Shown here: positions 11,848-23,163 of the stretch, piece after piece
How positions within the stretch are numbered: position 1 is the first letter of the stretch
How the letters are laid out: the number at the start of each line of letters is the position of its first letter
Assembly: GCA_037178625.1 (NCBI GenBank)
Contig: JAWZXG010000030.1
Coordinates: 141,642 to 205,641, forward strand
DNA: 64,000 nucleotides
DNA from: Skeletonema tropicum
Taxonomy: Eukaryota > Bacillariophyta > Thalassiosirophyceae > Thalassiosirales > Thalassiosiraceae
Direction: 5' to 3'
The notes under the pieces: generated by a model
Databases searched by the model: none
What the model saw: only the letters and a program-made list of their open reading frames with translations
What the model was told of the DNA's origin: nothing
Translations under genes and position numbers: made by a program

Positions 11848-12419
11848 GGTTATTACTTATTATATCATCTTTACATAGTGTTGTACTCCTACTCCAACCG
11901 TTGTCGGTCTTCAGTCTTCACACAGTCGTTTCAGTTGATTTGAATGACTGCATACTGCATCGTGCCAAAAGTCAAAAGCAACGCAACGACAAAGTTTGAA
12001 AGGGGCCGTTGCTATTTTTAGATGCGCCCAAACAGAAAATAAAAGGCCCAATAGGTTTGCAAGTTGATTGGGCCTTAATGGCGTTACTCACAATTCACAA
12101 TCGTCTTCGCCTGGCTCGGACCGGGGAGGATGATGGATGGACGCGTTATCTGTAGGCGTGGGGCGCTTTTCATGGTATGTTGTGGGCGGCGCCCACGTGG
12201 GGCCCACAACTACACATAATCAGGTACAAATGAGCTCAAAATACCCAAATATTACCATTTTATCGACCAAAAATCCCCAATATTCCCCTGTCAAGCCTCT
12301 CCTAAACCATGGTGTGTTGTGGGCACGCCCACGCGCCCACTATCCCGGTTTGCCTAGTTATCTGCCGCCGGCCGGCATGGCATAAGCGGGGTTCCAGACG
12401 CTCACCCACCCCGTACGTA
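11848..12419. other. Intergenic region upstream of the chitinase gene
   Basis: No gene seen. It includes the presumed promoter of the minus-strand gene starting at 11847. A short direct repeat is visible: CATGGTATGTTGTGGGC near 12171 and CATGGTGTGTTGTGGGC near 12307, both inside G/C-rich stretches. Confidence 0.4.
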
Positions 12420-12453
12420 GAACTCTGGTACAAAATCCACGTAAAAAAAAATC

Positions 12454-12937
12454 GACGAAACGTGACGCGCCCCCTTCCCGCCAATTTTTTTATTAGTGAA
12501 ATGCTCTAGCTTTGGGTCCGAGCGGCCAAAATCGAGATTGACAGAGTTGATGTACCGGCTTTAAAGGTACTACCATCCTTTTGTCGACCGTAATGGGGGT
12601 TCTTTACATATGTTGGTTGGCCGATAATTCCAACTCTCTGCTGAGAAATGCATGTGAGAGTACACTAGCTTTTTGCTAGACAAATTTGGCCGGCCATCAG
12701 CCATCATGACTAGCATGAAGCTAGAGGGTACCTTCAAATGCATAGCTCGACGAAAATATACGCTTTCATCACCTACCCAGCGCAGTATACACTCACATAA
12801 TAGTCACCTAAAGGATAGTATCTCGGGAATAGCATGTAAACCACTTCCCTGAAACTTAATTTTGGCCGCTCGGACCCAAAGCTAGAGCATTTTACTAATA
12901 AAAAAATTGGCGGGAAGAGGGCGCGTCACGTTTCGTC
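12454..12937. mobile_element. MITE-like element with ~78-bp imperfect terminal inverted repeats
   Basis: The left arm (12454-12531) starts GACGAAACGTGACGCGC and includes GCTCTAGCTTTGGGTCCGAG. The right arm (12859-12937) is its near-exact reverse complement. Similarity continues outward (CTGGTACAAAATCCACGTA near 12425 and its complement near 12990-13010), with extra sequence in the right arm. No long open frame lies between the arms. I could not define a target duplication, so the true ends are uncertain. Confidence 0.6.
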
Positions 12938-13020
12938 AAGGTTTTGAATTCCTACAAATTTGGTTGAATTCCTACGGTGAGCAGTTTCTACGTGAATTTT
13001 GTACCAGTGGAACCTCTCTT

Positions 13021-13138
13021 ATGGGGTCGGCGTTCGAGATACCTGAGGTTGCTACTCACCTTTCAGCTTCAGCTGCGTGCATGCACCTGCCTATATACTG
13101 CTTTATCTCTTCTCTTTTACTCGCACATGGTGCCCTAG
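13021..13138. repeat. Dispersed repeat, copy 1 (second copy at 21938-22073)
   Basis: From ATGGGGTC(A/G)GCGTTCGA to GGTGC(AC)CCTAG this stretch aligns with 21938-22073. Shared blocks are GATACCTG, CTGAGGTTGC, TACTGCTTTATCTCT and CTCTTTTACTCGCACA. Similarity ends at the same CCCTAG in both copies, which suggests a mobile-element terminus. Confidence 0.65.
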
Positions 13139-13749
13139 TCCTAGTCCTAGTCGAAAGTCGAAATCAAAGGCTCTACATCTACAACTACAATATACCGAGG
13201 CAGGGCATAGGAGCACCTCTCTAGGCCAACATTACAATCACAATTAGTCTATCATGAATGATAACATTGCAGCTGATAGTAGAGAGAGTAGAGAGAAAGA
13301 GAATGCATAGTTATTGCTATTGCATACATTAATAATGGTAGATATTCCTACTCTATTATTTACTCTCAGCTGATTCATATTCATCTGCATCTCGTCTCCG
13401 GTTGAAATACACCAAATTAATATCTGCCTCGTAACATCTAAATCATTTTTATTTTATTTTTCTTGTTGTTTTTCTTCTGTTACACAAAGAGTTCCAAGTA
13501 ATTGCATTTTGCGTATCTTTTACATCATTGTGGAAACTCTATTCACATACCTTCTTTTCTACACTAAGCCCTATGTATAATACTGTATATACTCTACCTC
13601 TACCCCTCTCTTCTTCCTCTCTAACGCACCATCCATCACTCCACATGGAAACATGTCACCAATCTCTGCAGTATCTGCACATCCTCTCAAGGACCACCAC
13701 CACCCATCATCATAGTCCAACAAGAACAAGAGCATCCGGAATAAGAACA
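13139..13749. other. Intergenic region without recognisable genes
   Basis: A/T-rich sequence with short GAGAGTAGAGAGAAAGAG tracts and pyrimidine-rich stretches. It would contain the 3' region of the minus-strand gene ending at 13750. No coding region is supported. Confidence 0.4.
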
Positions 13750-14175
13750 TTATTTAGGTCCAAGAGGAGCAGGAGGAGCATCCGGAAGAACACTAAACAT
13801 CTCCAACAAGTCAGCAGCACACTTGTCTTCATAATATTTTTGAAAGAATAATATAATCTCGATTGGATCCAATTCTCCATCGCCATTCCCAACGTCCATT
13901 TCAAAGTAGGTAACTTTGTCCTTGAAGGCTTCACTGACGATTGCACCGAAGTCGACGTTCGTTCCTTGGGTGAATGGGAAAACGGCTGCTTGGATCTTGC
14001 GTACAATGGTGGCTACCACTGCTGCTTTTAGGACTTCATCTTCATCGTCGCAGTTGGAGCTAGAATTTTTGCCCCGCATTGCGGCGTCTGTAGCAGAAGT
14101 AGATGTAGCAGAAGTTGATGGGGTAGCCAAGACGACCAAGAGAAGGGTGAGGATGGAGGTGATGAACTTCTTCAT
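13750..14175 (-). CDS. Small secreted protein with one EF-hand-like motif
   Basis: I chose the internal Met at 14175 (141 residues) because it starts a clear signal peptide, MKKFITSILTLLLVVLATPS; the longer frame from 14295 adds a His/Tyr-rich leader that looks untranslated. The mature part is Ser/Thr-rich at first, then has an acidic helix and, near residues 95-115, a loop DVGNGDGELDPIE followed by a hydrophobic helix. This resembles a calcium-binding EF-hand, but aligning N3, D5, G6 and E12 leaves Val at position 1, with Asp one residue early. A single EF hand in a secreted protein could bind calcium weakly or in a dimer. The C-terminus is Pro-rich. No named family is recognised. Confidence 0.65.
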   Translation of the reverse strand: MKKFITSILTLLLVVLATPSTSATSTSATDAAMRGKNSSSNCDDEDEVLKAAVVATIVRKIQAAVFPFTQGTNVDFGAIVSEAFKDKVTYFEMDVGNGDGELDPIEIILFFQKYYEDKCAADLLEMFSVLPDAPPAPLGPK

Positions 14176-15616
14176 TTTGTGCTGTAGAATAATTGAACGT
14201 AGATGTAGACGTGAGAAGGGACAATGATGCTTCGTTTGTTGAATAGAATGATAATAATAATAATGCGAATGCGAACTACTCCTAATCTTAATCATCTAAG
14301 TAGCAAGATGGGCAAGCCAATCGCCAAAGATGTCAAAAAATGTGTGTGTGGCTTTATTAGGTGTATGTAACTCATAATTCAACTTATCGTGTAGTGAAAT
14401 ACTCTAAGCCCTTTCATCGTGAAATCACCATCACCGAACACACAAGCAAGATGATGATTTACGCAAATAATGCACAGACATCACTTTTTGTGTGCTGGCA
14501 CCACAACTCTCACGTCGACTGCTGCTACACCATAGACGACTGGCATGCAACCGAACCAAAATACACGGAGAACATGTGTGATGTTGCCGCCAATATGGTA
14601 CCTTTTCAAGCGCTGTCGATCTCGAATAAACACTCAACACGTGATGATGCTTTTTGACGTCGCTCGACATCAACCATATTAGATACGTTGGGTAAAGCTA
14701 CCGTCTCTTCTCGCAGTATATTTACTCATATAATCGTTCATACTGATCTGCTCCGTCACAGGATGGGTTTTTGTGGTCGTTGGTGGCTGCGTCGTTCGCG
14801 TATGCAAGTTGCTTTGTCGCTAATGAAAGAGGGCACATCTCCGTCCAAAATCTGTCCACACACAACAATCAGCATGTACTATGAAAAACATCGGCAATGA
14901 CACATAGAGAAAGGTCTATTTGAGCCGGCTTGAGGCTCTGTGTCAGCAGAGAAGGTTGTGTAGTGTAATATGAATGTATATATTGCAAGCATTTCTGATG
15001 CACAAGTTTCAAAAGAAGGTGCAAGCAGATGAGGAATTAGTTGGCCATGAAAGCCTCAATCCTGAACCGGAGAGTGCAAGCAGGTGTAGGAAGAGTAGAA
15101 ATAGGTAATGCATTAGATTATTATTGTTGTTCTTGGCAGTACTTGCTCATTCGTCTACTTATGTACTAGAGGCACGTGAGAACGGCGGCATGCAGGATCT
15201 TCTAGCGTATTCAATCTGCGTAGGAACTAGTACCTTCGAGTTGAATATTCAACTCAAAAAATTCAACCCAAAATGCAACTCGGCACATGCACGAAAAGCT
15301 AAAAAATGTGGGTGAAAAGGTGCTATTTGGGACCTTTTCAAAAACCTTTTCGCACAAATTCAACTCCTCTACACAAGAGCAACGTGGGATCTCAGTACAC
15401 CACAGGCGTGCAACTTGAGTTGAATTTCCGGCTGAATGTTTTCTTTTACAGTTCTGAAAACTTCTTATATTTACTTCTGAATCGACGTACAGACTAGTCA
15501 TTACTTATTCCCTTGTATGTACAGACCTCAAAATTTGCTACGATCTTCAAGAATCGGATATGAAAACGATGTGAACAGCTATCATCGCCATTCCCATAAG
15601 TACGATTGGCGTGCGG
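14176..15616. other. Gene-poor region
   Basis: No gene is supported in about 1.4 kb. The open frames present are short, overlap on both strands and lack recognisable domains. The first ~120 bases are likely promoter and 5' UTR of the minus-strand gene starting at 14175. A perfect 18-bp palindrome, GAGTTGAATATTCAACTC, lies near 15238-15255, and AGTTGAATT/AATTCAACT words recur to about 15430 in both orientations, possibly the remains of an old inverted-repeat element. Confidence 0.4.
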
Positions 15617-15624
15617 CGGCAGGG

Positions 15625-16439
15625 TAGCGTAATGGAATTTCAAAAGGGTGAAATTTCACTACTGCAACTTTCGTGAAATTTACAGGGTGAAAGTTGCACC
15701 AATTTTGGCCAACAATGAAATTTCACAAAAATTCTGGCGCGAACGGATGGTACTGAACCAACACGTAGCACAAAAATAACCTAAGACCCTTCATTCCACC
15801 ATTCCTGATCGAGTGGTATGTGCCTTTGGGTGAAGATGGTTCTGATGAGATGCGGAGGAGAGTTAAAAAGGATTTTGAGGACTTTGATACTCAAAACAAT
15901 GACTGGTTTCATTCTTTTGACGTTCCACTTCCATCGCTTCCATCTTTGGAACAGCTGCAACAGAACAACAAGTCTTTTAGTATCAAAAATGTGGTACAGT
16001 ATGTGGAATCAACTGGTGCTATTTCTGGTCGCATCACGTGGTTTGAATGTTATGCAGGATCATCTGACTTCTATCGATTGGTTGCTAAGCCTCTAATGTC
16101 TATGGGAACTGTCGGATCGATGGATTGTGAGCGTAGGGCCAAACCTCTGAAGAACAGCATTCTTGTGAAGGATAGGAATAGGATGAAGGATCCAACTGGT
16201 GTTGCACTTCTTCGAGGGAAGGAAAACCTCCGTCATATCATGGATGCGAAGAAGATGCTTGGAAAGAAGCTTGCTGACAGTCTCTCTTAGAGTGATGTGT
16301 TGACTGCAGAGTGCAAAGTATTACGACTATCTCAGGATAAGCTAGAGTGAAATTTAATCCCTTGAAATTTCTGAAATTTCTGAAATTTCAACCTGCAATT
16401 TTCAACCCCCTCCAAAAATGGTGAAATTCCATTACGCTA
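15625..16439 (+). mobile_element. Non-autonomous hAT-type DNA transposon with 8-bp target duplication
   Basis: Terminal inverted repeats TAGCGTAATGGAATTTCA (15625-15642) and its reverse complement (16422-16439) bound an 815-bp element. Directly outside both ends is the same octamer CGGCAGGG (15617-15624 and 16440-16447). An 8-bp duplication and a TAGNG-type terminus are diagnostic of hAT elements. The interior carries the C-terminal part of a hAT transposase (15820-16290), so it is an internally deleted copy. Subterminal GAAATTTC words are repeated at both ends, as is common for hAT transposase binding regions. Confidence 0.9.
15820..16290 (+). pseudogene. hAT transposase C-terminal (dimerisation) fragment
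   Basis: An open frame enters from upstream (FLIEWYVPLGEDG) without a proper start and continues for about 156 residues to a stop at 16290. The end contains WFECY, YRLVAKPLMSM, then CERRAKPLKNSIL, DRNRMKDP and LLRGKENLRHIM. This order (Trp motif, small-residue motif, CER..K, RNR, LL.....LR) is the conserved hAT dimerisation domain at the transposase C-terminus. The RNase-H catalytic core (the DDE residues) is absent, so the protein would be inactive. It lies inside the terminal repeats of the hAT element at 15625-16439. Confidence 0.8.
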
Positions 16440-16447
16440 CGGCAGGG

Positions 16448-16761
16448 CAAGCTTCTCCCGGCTTTCGTGCGTCTGTTCTTGCTGCACGAAATTCACTTGC
16501 TGCATAAAAGTGAGCATAATAGAGCACTTGTTTTTTGGGTAGGTGCTTTCGTAGATCCAAAAGGTTGATCTATAATGTATTCTCTAGTTGTTATTATATG
16601 ATTATGAGATTGGTGCTGATCAGTATGCCAACATGTGAAGAACTGTTCTTTGCCTTACAGAGCACAGAGCTTGTAAGAGCCTGTTTTTTCTTATTACAAT
16701 TACAATCTGCTGAGCAGTTTCTTCTTATGAACTTTCTGATTACTAGTAATAGTAAAACTCT
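16448..16761. other. 3' flank of the Helitron coding region
   Basis: About 310 bases between the hAT element and the helicase stop codon. On the minus strand this should lead to the Helitron 3' end (hairpin plus CTRR), but I could not identify one with confidence. Confidence 0.3.
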
Positions 16762-19700
16762 TCACTGCATTGTATCGATCTCTGCATTTGATTGGTAACC
16801 CAACATGTCGAGAACTGGTCGTTCTTTGGTGTCCTTCAAACGTTGCTCGAAGCGAATGAGATTTTGAGGAATATTGAAGCCGCGTTCCAGGTCTAAGGGT
16901 TTCATCAGATACAGTCCAGCTAGTGCTCTCACCCTCGACAAGACAACGTAGACCCAGTTCACGCATCGATAATTCCAGTCATTGACGATGAGGATGTCTT
17001 TGGACATTCCCTGGAGCTTGTGGCCTGTTGTTGCTATGTTAGAGTTGACAGGAACCTGTTTGACCTTGGCGTTGCCGATGGTTGTAGTGATTGTTTCAGT
17101 CAGAGGGAACTTGATTGTGGCTGAGAATTCTTTTGGTTTGAGCTTGAAGGTCCGTGCTTTGGCTTTGGTGCCGGTGGTTGGGTAATGCTCGAACTCCACC
17201 CACTCGACGTCGTCAACCGACACAGTCCATACCTTCTTTCCATCCCAATTTTTCCACCTCCTCTCCCGCCCATCTTTTCTAAGTTTGATTTTCAAGCACT
17301 TGCAAAGAGTCCCGTTGCCTCGCCCTTGGTCAAGATCCTCATTCGTTATGCACATATGGTGGGATCCGGGGTAGATGCGTAGGGCAGGCTCGATTTTAGC
17401 TCCTTTTGCTGCAAACTCGGTTGACCTTATGTCATCATCTCCCAGCTGCGTGATGACAGTGTCATGGAAATGCGCGGAAACTTTTCTACGCTGCCTTCGT
17501 TTCCTCTTCTTGCTGTTGCCGCTTTCATTCTCAGTCGTTTTGGATATAGATACTGATGCCTCAATTATGAGAGTGTGATCAGGAGGTGGGCTATCGTCAT
17601 CAATGGTAGGATGCGATTCATCGATGTGCATTTTGAATGATGCTGCCGTGACGCCATTTCGTTCTTTGTTGGTAGAGCATGCAAAACATGCGTCAGGTGC
17701 GTGTTCGGGCAATGTTAGCGTGGAAGTGGAGCTAGTACTAGTGCTGACGACGCGCTTGTTTATTAGCTCTCTATCTTCACGTGTATCCTCCCCCATTCTC
17801 ATTCTAGCGAGTATTTCCCCAAACTCGGGGTCGTCTTTGAATCTGTGGCTATTATCAAGAAAGATGGCACAGTTGATAGTATTCTCCCAAATTGAAGCTG
17901 CATCGGAGTCTGAGTAGAGGACATCATCTTCTGCACAGATTGGCTTCAGTTGGTGGAAGTCTCCAGAGAAGACTATTGAAACCCCCCCATAAACCATGTC
18001 ATATCGGCCTGTCAGCTTTTTCAGCTGTTTGTCAAGTTTTACGACATCGTTTGCCTTGAAAAAAGATATTTCATCAATAATGAGGATTCGCACATCATCG
18101 CGCCAAATAGCCCTCATCTCATCATTGATCCTACTTTTGTTCAAGTGGGCTGCGCTGTGGATTGTTGTTCCTCCAAAGAGAGCTGCAGCTGAACCAGTCG
18201 TTGCAGTGAAGTAGAAGGTATAATCATTGAAGGCGGCTGCGATAGCAGTGCAAAATCTGTGACAGTAGTATTGGGCTGCTTCCATAGTTGTACTCTTGCC
18301 ACAACCAGCGGGACCTGTGATGAACATTACGAGGTGCTCCTTTCCTCCCTTTGCTTTGAGATCCCGGACTAGACTGTCTTTTGTATGTTGCACGCTTTCC
18401 GCCAAGGGACCGAGCGTTGCTCCTAGCAATTCTCCAAGCTTGGTATCATAGTGATCTCCCTCCATGACGACATGGAGCAGAAATGTACAACACACTATTT
18501 GATAGGCAATAAATTGTTTGTTGTCGAGGTTGTACTTACTGCTCTTGCCCCTTGCAATCTCGTACATGGTGGGAATCTTTTTGAGACATTGCTGCCTTAA
18601 CTTTAACGATGAAGGTTCTTCTCCATCTCCATCTTCATCTCCATCATCCATGTCTCTATCAAAGGTACCTTCATCACTGCTACTAACAAGCACAGATCCT
18701 TGAATGAAAGTGAGGATGTCCTCATATCGGACACGAACATTGTAGGATGTGGACTGCTGCTGTTGATGATTGTTGGCGTCGGCGTTGTTTTGAGTGTGCT
18801 CTGAATTTGTGGTTGATGTCGATGGCTTGTTTGCAGTTGCAAGTACGGACACATTGTCATCAACGTGAGTTTTAATAGCGCTACATGCACGAACATTTGC
18901 TCTTTTCATTATCTTGGCATGAGACCTGAGGTCGGCGTCAGCAAGTGGCCGTGATTCTAAGGCTTGGCATTGCTGTAAACCCTCGTCATTCATATTATCA
19001 AAGAAGTCACTTATGTCAATATCATATCCATCATCGGTGTCCACGTTTTCTCTCTTTCGTTTCCCAGTACTCTTTGGAGTGTCCGTCAAGTATGTGATCT
19101 TGCTTTTGGGTCGTTTCATTTCCTTTTCGGCCATGCGCCTCGTTTCAATGTTTTCCAGAATCATCCTACCGCGGTTCCAAAATTGTTTTGACAATGGATT
19201 CAAACCAAGTGTGTCGTCGATGATCGCTTCACTATACTCTTTCGTCCCTCCTACATCAACAAACTTTTGCCAGTAGGTCCCATTCTTCACCAAATCTTCT
19301 GCTTTGCTGAATGGATAGAATAGCAGCATTGCTGTTTTTGCGTACCTTTCTCTGTGCTGCACAGTTCCACTGTTGGGGATATCCTCAAGCACATCTAATG
19401 ACTTCACGTCGCAAAGGTCTGTGGCCATGTATATGATGGGAATGACTGGATGTGTTCGTCTCGTAAGGTAGCAATATTTTTGACCTTGATGGAGGTCGGC
19501 AAACTTGTAGGATGTGGTAGTAGTGCTTTTGCTCCTGGCGTTCAATTGCTTGAAGCTCTTGTATTCCTTTTTGTACCACATTGTGTACTCGTAAAGGCAC
19601 AAGTTGTTGAGCTCGGTTGGCCTGTGAATGTAGTCGTAAGTCGAGCAATCAGCCCATGCAATTGTTTCCTTTGTGTCGTCGTTCCAATTCCTCCGCAAAC

Positions 19701-21522
19701 GGAAATGCATGCCTTCCTTCTCTTCTAGTACATTCTCCATGTTTTGAAGTGAAATGTGATCGAAATCATGTGAGTAAGTGAACCTTTCTCCCCCTTGGGA
19801 GATCAGTAAGTGGGCCATAGTGGAGCTTACAACGTCTCTGGAAAGAAATGCGTTCACCCCCGTAATTATTCTCCCGAGTCCTTCAACAAAGCAGGCATGT
19901 TCCTCTTCGCCGTCATCTTTGTCTGTGGTTGTGCTGCCTTCTGCTAGAGCTGTGGCTGTGATATCTTCTGCTGGCTGGTTCTGCATTCTCTCCTCCTCCT
20001 TCTCCTCATTTTCTTGTCGATCTCGATGTTGCTGGTGTTCATGTGCTCTATACAGCCTCCTGGCCATTGAGGCATGGACTCGACGGTATGCCATCTTGTC
20101 TTCGGATTGTGTGTCTTTGGACTTGTACAGCGTGGTGTAATAGGAGTGGCTCCAATCACCCAGTGTTACATTGGTATTGCTTCCAATAACATCTGAAATC
20201 GCCAAGCTGTGTTGGTTGAGAAACTGACTGCCATTCTGTCTTTTCGGTAAGATTGCATACTGAGATTTTTCTTCTACCTCACCATTCAGATGGTGGTGAA
20301 GGATGACCTTGACCCCATTGCCATTGGCGTCGCTTGTGTTACGATGATCATCGTCTCTCAGGCCTTCTTTCACGGCAGCTATTGCTTCATTGTCGAAAAT
20401 GATGGAATCTTCACTTGCCATCTCTGGCAAATGCCCTCTGCATTCTGCTTTCCCACCCTTGAAACATGTTCCCCGATGTGTATAATCATGCTCGTCAAAA
20501 ACAAGATGCAGGAGGTCCCTGCGTAGGTTTCTATCATGTAGCCATTCATGAGTTACTTGTTCTTGTTCGTTGGCTCCATCTCCGTCTCCGTCCGCATCCA
20601 TTATAATGTGTTGTTGTTTCAGCGCTTCGGTAGGACTTCCTTCCTCTTCAAAATCAAAAGGGTAGCGAATCGCTGCTTGATCGAGCCATTCCTTTTTCAT
20701 GTTTGTTGAAGAGTCTGGTGCGTCTTCTTTACTGCTATCTGCATGATCTTGAAGTGTTTGTTGACGTAAGTGACTAATACCCATGTTAATACACTCTGAT
20801 GGCGAAAATGTTTTCCCACACTGTTTGCATTCCAATACTTTGCCCTTAACATCAAGGCAATGATCCTGGTGATGTGCTTTGCGAAGGATATTCTTATCTT
20901 CTACCTCCTGGAGTATTTCGTGCATAGGCATCGTAACAGGGCTATCTTCATCACAATTGTGAGTCACAACAAAATCAGTCCCATAGCTGGCACAGACAAC
21001 TTTGTCAATGTATGATATGAGAGCATCCCTTGCGGCTTTCTTTTTTCTGTCATCACTATGAAATAGAGCATCTCTAATTTTGTTGAAGTCTTTTACCCAT
21101 ATTTGCCAGTGACTATGAAGTGTCTTCCTGCCTTGCTCTTCGTCAGTTCTTGAGTACGCTATTGGTACTCCGAACACGCCTAGTCGCCCTGTTTGTTTCT
21201 TTGGGTCCCAACCTATCAAACATTCTGTAATAATCTGCATCAAATGCTGGTAAACAAGAGAACATGCCCCTGGATACAGACGTCTGGTCTCCTTTCTCAG
21301 CTCAAAGTTGAATCTACATTCTTTCAAGTGGTCTTCGTCATCCCAGACACCAAGATTTGGCAGCACCACCTCCTTGCCAGCGTTGGCGAAGACTTGGACC
21401 CTGATGGTGCATTCATCACATGGAGTCGTAGTTAAGAAAATGGAATGGCCTCCGAAGTAGTTATCCATTGCGAAATGCTTGCGGCGATTTTGTTTGGCAC
21501 TCAAAGCAGTGTACCCGACTGG
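16762..21522 (-). pseudogene. Helitron Rep/helicase, main coding segment
   Basis: Open from just after a stop at 21523-21525 to TGA at 16762; the frame has no convincing start and begins VGYTALSAKQNRRKHF, matching the middle of Helitron proteins. The N-terminal part holds the rolling-circle Rep domain: SIFLTTTPCDECTIRV, then TLHSHWQIWV (the two-His HUH motif), and a Tyr-containing segment YIDKVVCASY. A long acidic middle follows. The last ~550 residues are a Pif1-family helicase with Walker A GPAGCGKST, Walker B IIDEIS, GDFHQLKP, TGHKLQGMS and YVVLSRVRALAGLYL. Known Helitron proteins use these to nick, unwind and transfer one strand. Upstream parts of the same protein lie at 22074-23163 and 23510-23880, separated by insertions. 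This segment is intact, but the whole gene is broken. Confidence 0.85.
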
Positions 21523-22073
21523 TTAGAATGCCAACCATTCCCAAAATGCATTGCAAAGGCATCTCAATATTCGCGGAGTGGGGAGGGACCCATGAAGCGC
21601 TGAAATCGAAATCTATCTGTCGAATCGCATGATCTGGGTAAAATTGCGCGAAATCCTTAAAGTGGAAGATCGAAAATTATTGCGGGAAGGAATTTTGTTA
21701 GGGTTAGTCTTTGTTACATTTTGTTACCCCTGAAGTAAGTTCGAATCGTCACACAAATGTTACAGCGATTCTTTTTGCATCCTTTCGTTTGGCTTGATCG
21801 AATAAGTAGTAATGCTGCCCGCATAAGCTATGATACGGCTAGGCAATGCTAGAAAAAAGGATTTTATTACATATCTCAATATTTAGTGAGTAGTGAGAAG
21901 AATCTGCCGCTGACCCCATCGCCTGCCTCTCGCAGGCATGGGGTCAGCGTTCGAAAATCAAGATACCTGTGACTTCCTGAGGTTGCCGCTCATCGTTCGG
22001 CCTCAGCTACGTGCATGCGCCTCTAGAGTACTGCTTTATCTCTCCTCTTTTACTCGCACACGGTGCACCCTAG
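21520..22073. mobile_element. Insertion II within the Helitron gene (about 554 bp)
   Basis: On the minus strand Helitron coding runs ...YIRAVEAACK, then breaks into non-coding sequence from CTAGGGTGCACCG (22073) and resumes at VGYTALSAK (21519). The right-hand end matches the dispersed repeat at 13021-13138, ending at the same CCCTAG. A strong hairpin lies inside (21909-21948). The ends suit neither a phase-correct GT-AG intron nor an obvious target duplication. An old insertion is the best reading; an intron cannot be fully excluded. Confidence 0.55.
21909..21948. repeat. Strong hairpin (17-bp stem)
   Basis: GCTGACCCCAT (21909-21919) pairs with ATGGGGTCAGC (21938-21948). The inner GCCTGC (21921-21926) pairs with GCAGGC (21932-21937), with one bulged C and a five-base loop CTCTC. 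The right half of the stem is the start of the dispersed repeat also seen at 13021, but the left half has no counterpart there. Confidence 0.8.
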
Positions 22074-23163
22074 TTTGCACGCTGCCTCCACTGCCCTGAT
22101 GTATTCTCCAGCCGTTCCATTTACCCTTTGGCGGGTTTGTTTTTGAAACAATGCCTGATCGAGTCTTTCATTTTGAGTTTTGACATCTTCTCGGCAAGTG
22201 ACTGGCCGAATAAACTGGATTTGCAAGTGACCACGGCTGTCTCGTAACTGCGCTGCCGATTGAACATGTGGTTCAGCAAGAGGAGAAAGTCCCCCCTCAT
22301 GAATTGAGGTTGAGGAAGCGAGAGTCGGCAGTAGTAACGATAGCATTCCACCGGAGATATGTGAGTCCTCCGCTTTGCCTTTGGCCCCCCTTGACCAAAA
22401 GGAAATTGCAGTGGCGCAATATTCTCGAGAAGAAGTTCTCTAAGATCTGCATACTTGCTACCATTGACCAGAAGTGTTGGCATTGTACGATCAATCATAG
22501 CTTTGGTAAACTTCTGGTTGGATTCGTAAACTCCTGTATCATCTTGCGGCTCATGGATGCTGGTAAAGTGGAACGAAGCTCCAGCAAACTTTGCTTCTAG
22601 ATCTGGATCATGTTCTTGATCAGTACTGTTGGGTGTTTCTTCGTCGACGATAATGTTGGGCTGAGGGCACTGTGATGGTGCGGTAACTCCTTCATATCCT
22701 GGGTGGCCAGACTCATTAACGAACCATTCTAATATTTCCATCATTTTCTCTGTGTCAAGCCTTGCTCTTTTTTTCACTATTTCCTTCTGTTTCGGAGTCA
22801 TTCGTCCACATAACACGACATAAACAAGCGGGTTTGCACCTGTTGTCAAGAAGTGATTCATTACAGAACCAGTATGGGTAAGATCAACCTCGAAAAAGCT
22901 AAAGTGACCACGGATAGCTTTGTGAGCACCAGCTGTATACGCGAATATGTAGGCGAAAGGGCGGACAGGAGCTAATAGCGAACACATCTGCTCTGTGATT
23001 TCCTCATTGGCAATGATATCCGTGGGGATGTGGCCGATGGCAAAGCCGTTACTAATGGCATACTTGGGCGGTGAATCGCTATCATTGTGCCACGCACTGT
23101 AACATTGGCTGCATGCCTCAAATGCTACACATCCGTTCTTGTTCTTGGTCTTCTTGGCTCTTG
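22074..23163 (-). pseudogene. Helitron protein, region upstream of the Rep domain
   Basis: The frame enters from the insertion at 23164 and reads a Cys-containing segment GCVAFEACSQCYSAWH, then PPKYAISNGFAIGHIP, RPFAYIFAYTAGAHKAIRGH and GANPLVYVVLCGRMTPKQ. This order (CxxCY, K.A..NG...G..P, AIRGH, P.VYVV..GR.T..Q) is the conserved region that precedes the Rep domain in Helitron proteins. Further on are YCRLSLPQPQFMRGDFLLLL and NRQRS. The frame stops at 22121, but the next frame continues with VNGTAGEYIRAVEAAC to 22074, so a one-base frameshift lies near 22125. The coding then meets insertion II. Non-functional as it stands. Confidence 0.75.

Noticed and set aside
16762..21522. Host Pif1 DNA helicase gene
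   Set aside because: The helicase motifs are there, but the preceding HUH motif (TLHSHWQIWV), the AIRGH region and the N-terminal charged repeats identify a Helitron, not the cellular Pif1.
21520..22073. Ordinary GT-AG intron in the Helitron gene
   Set aside because: CTAACCAG before the downstream coding looks like an acceptor, but I found no donor that keeps the phase, and part of the sequence recurs at 13 kb; kept as an insertion with an open alternative.
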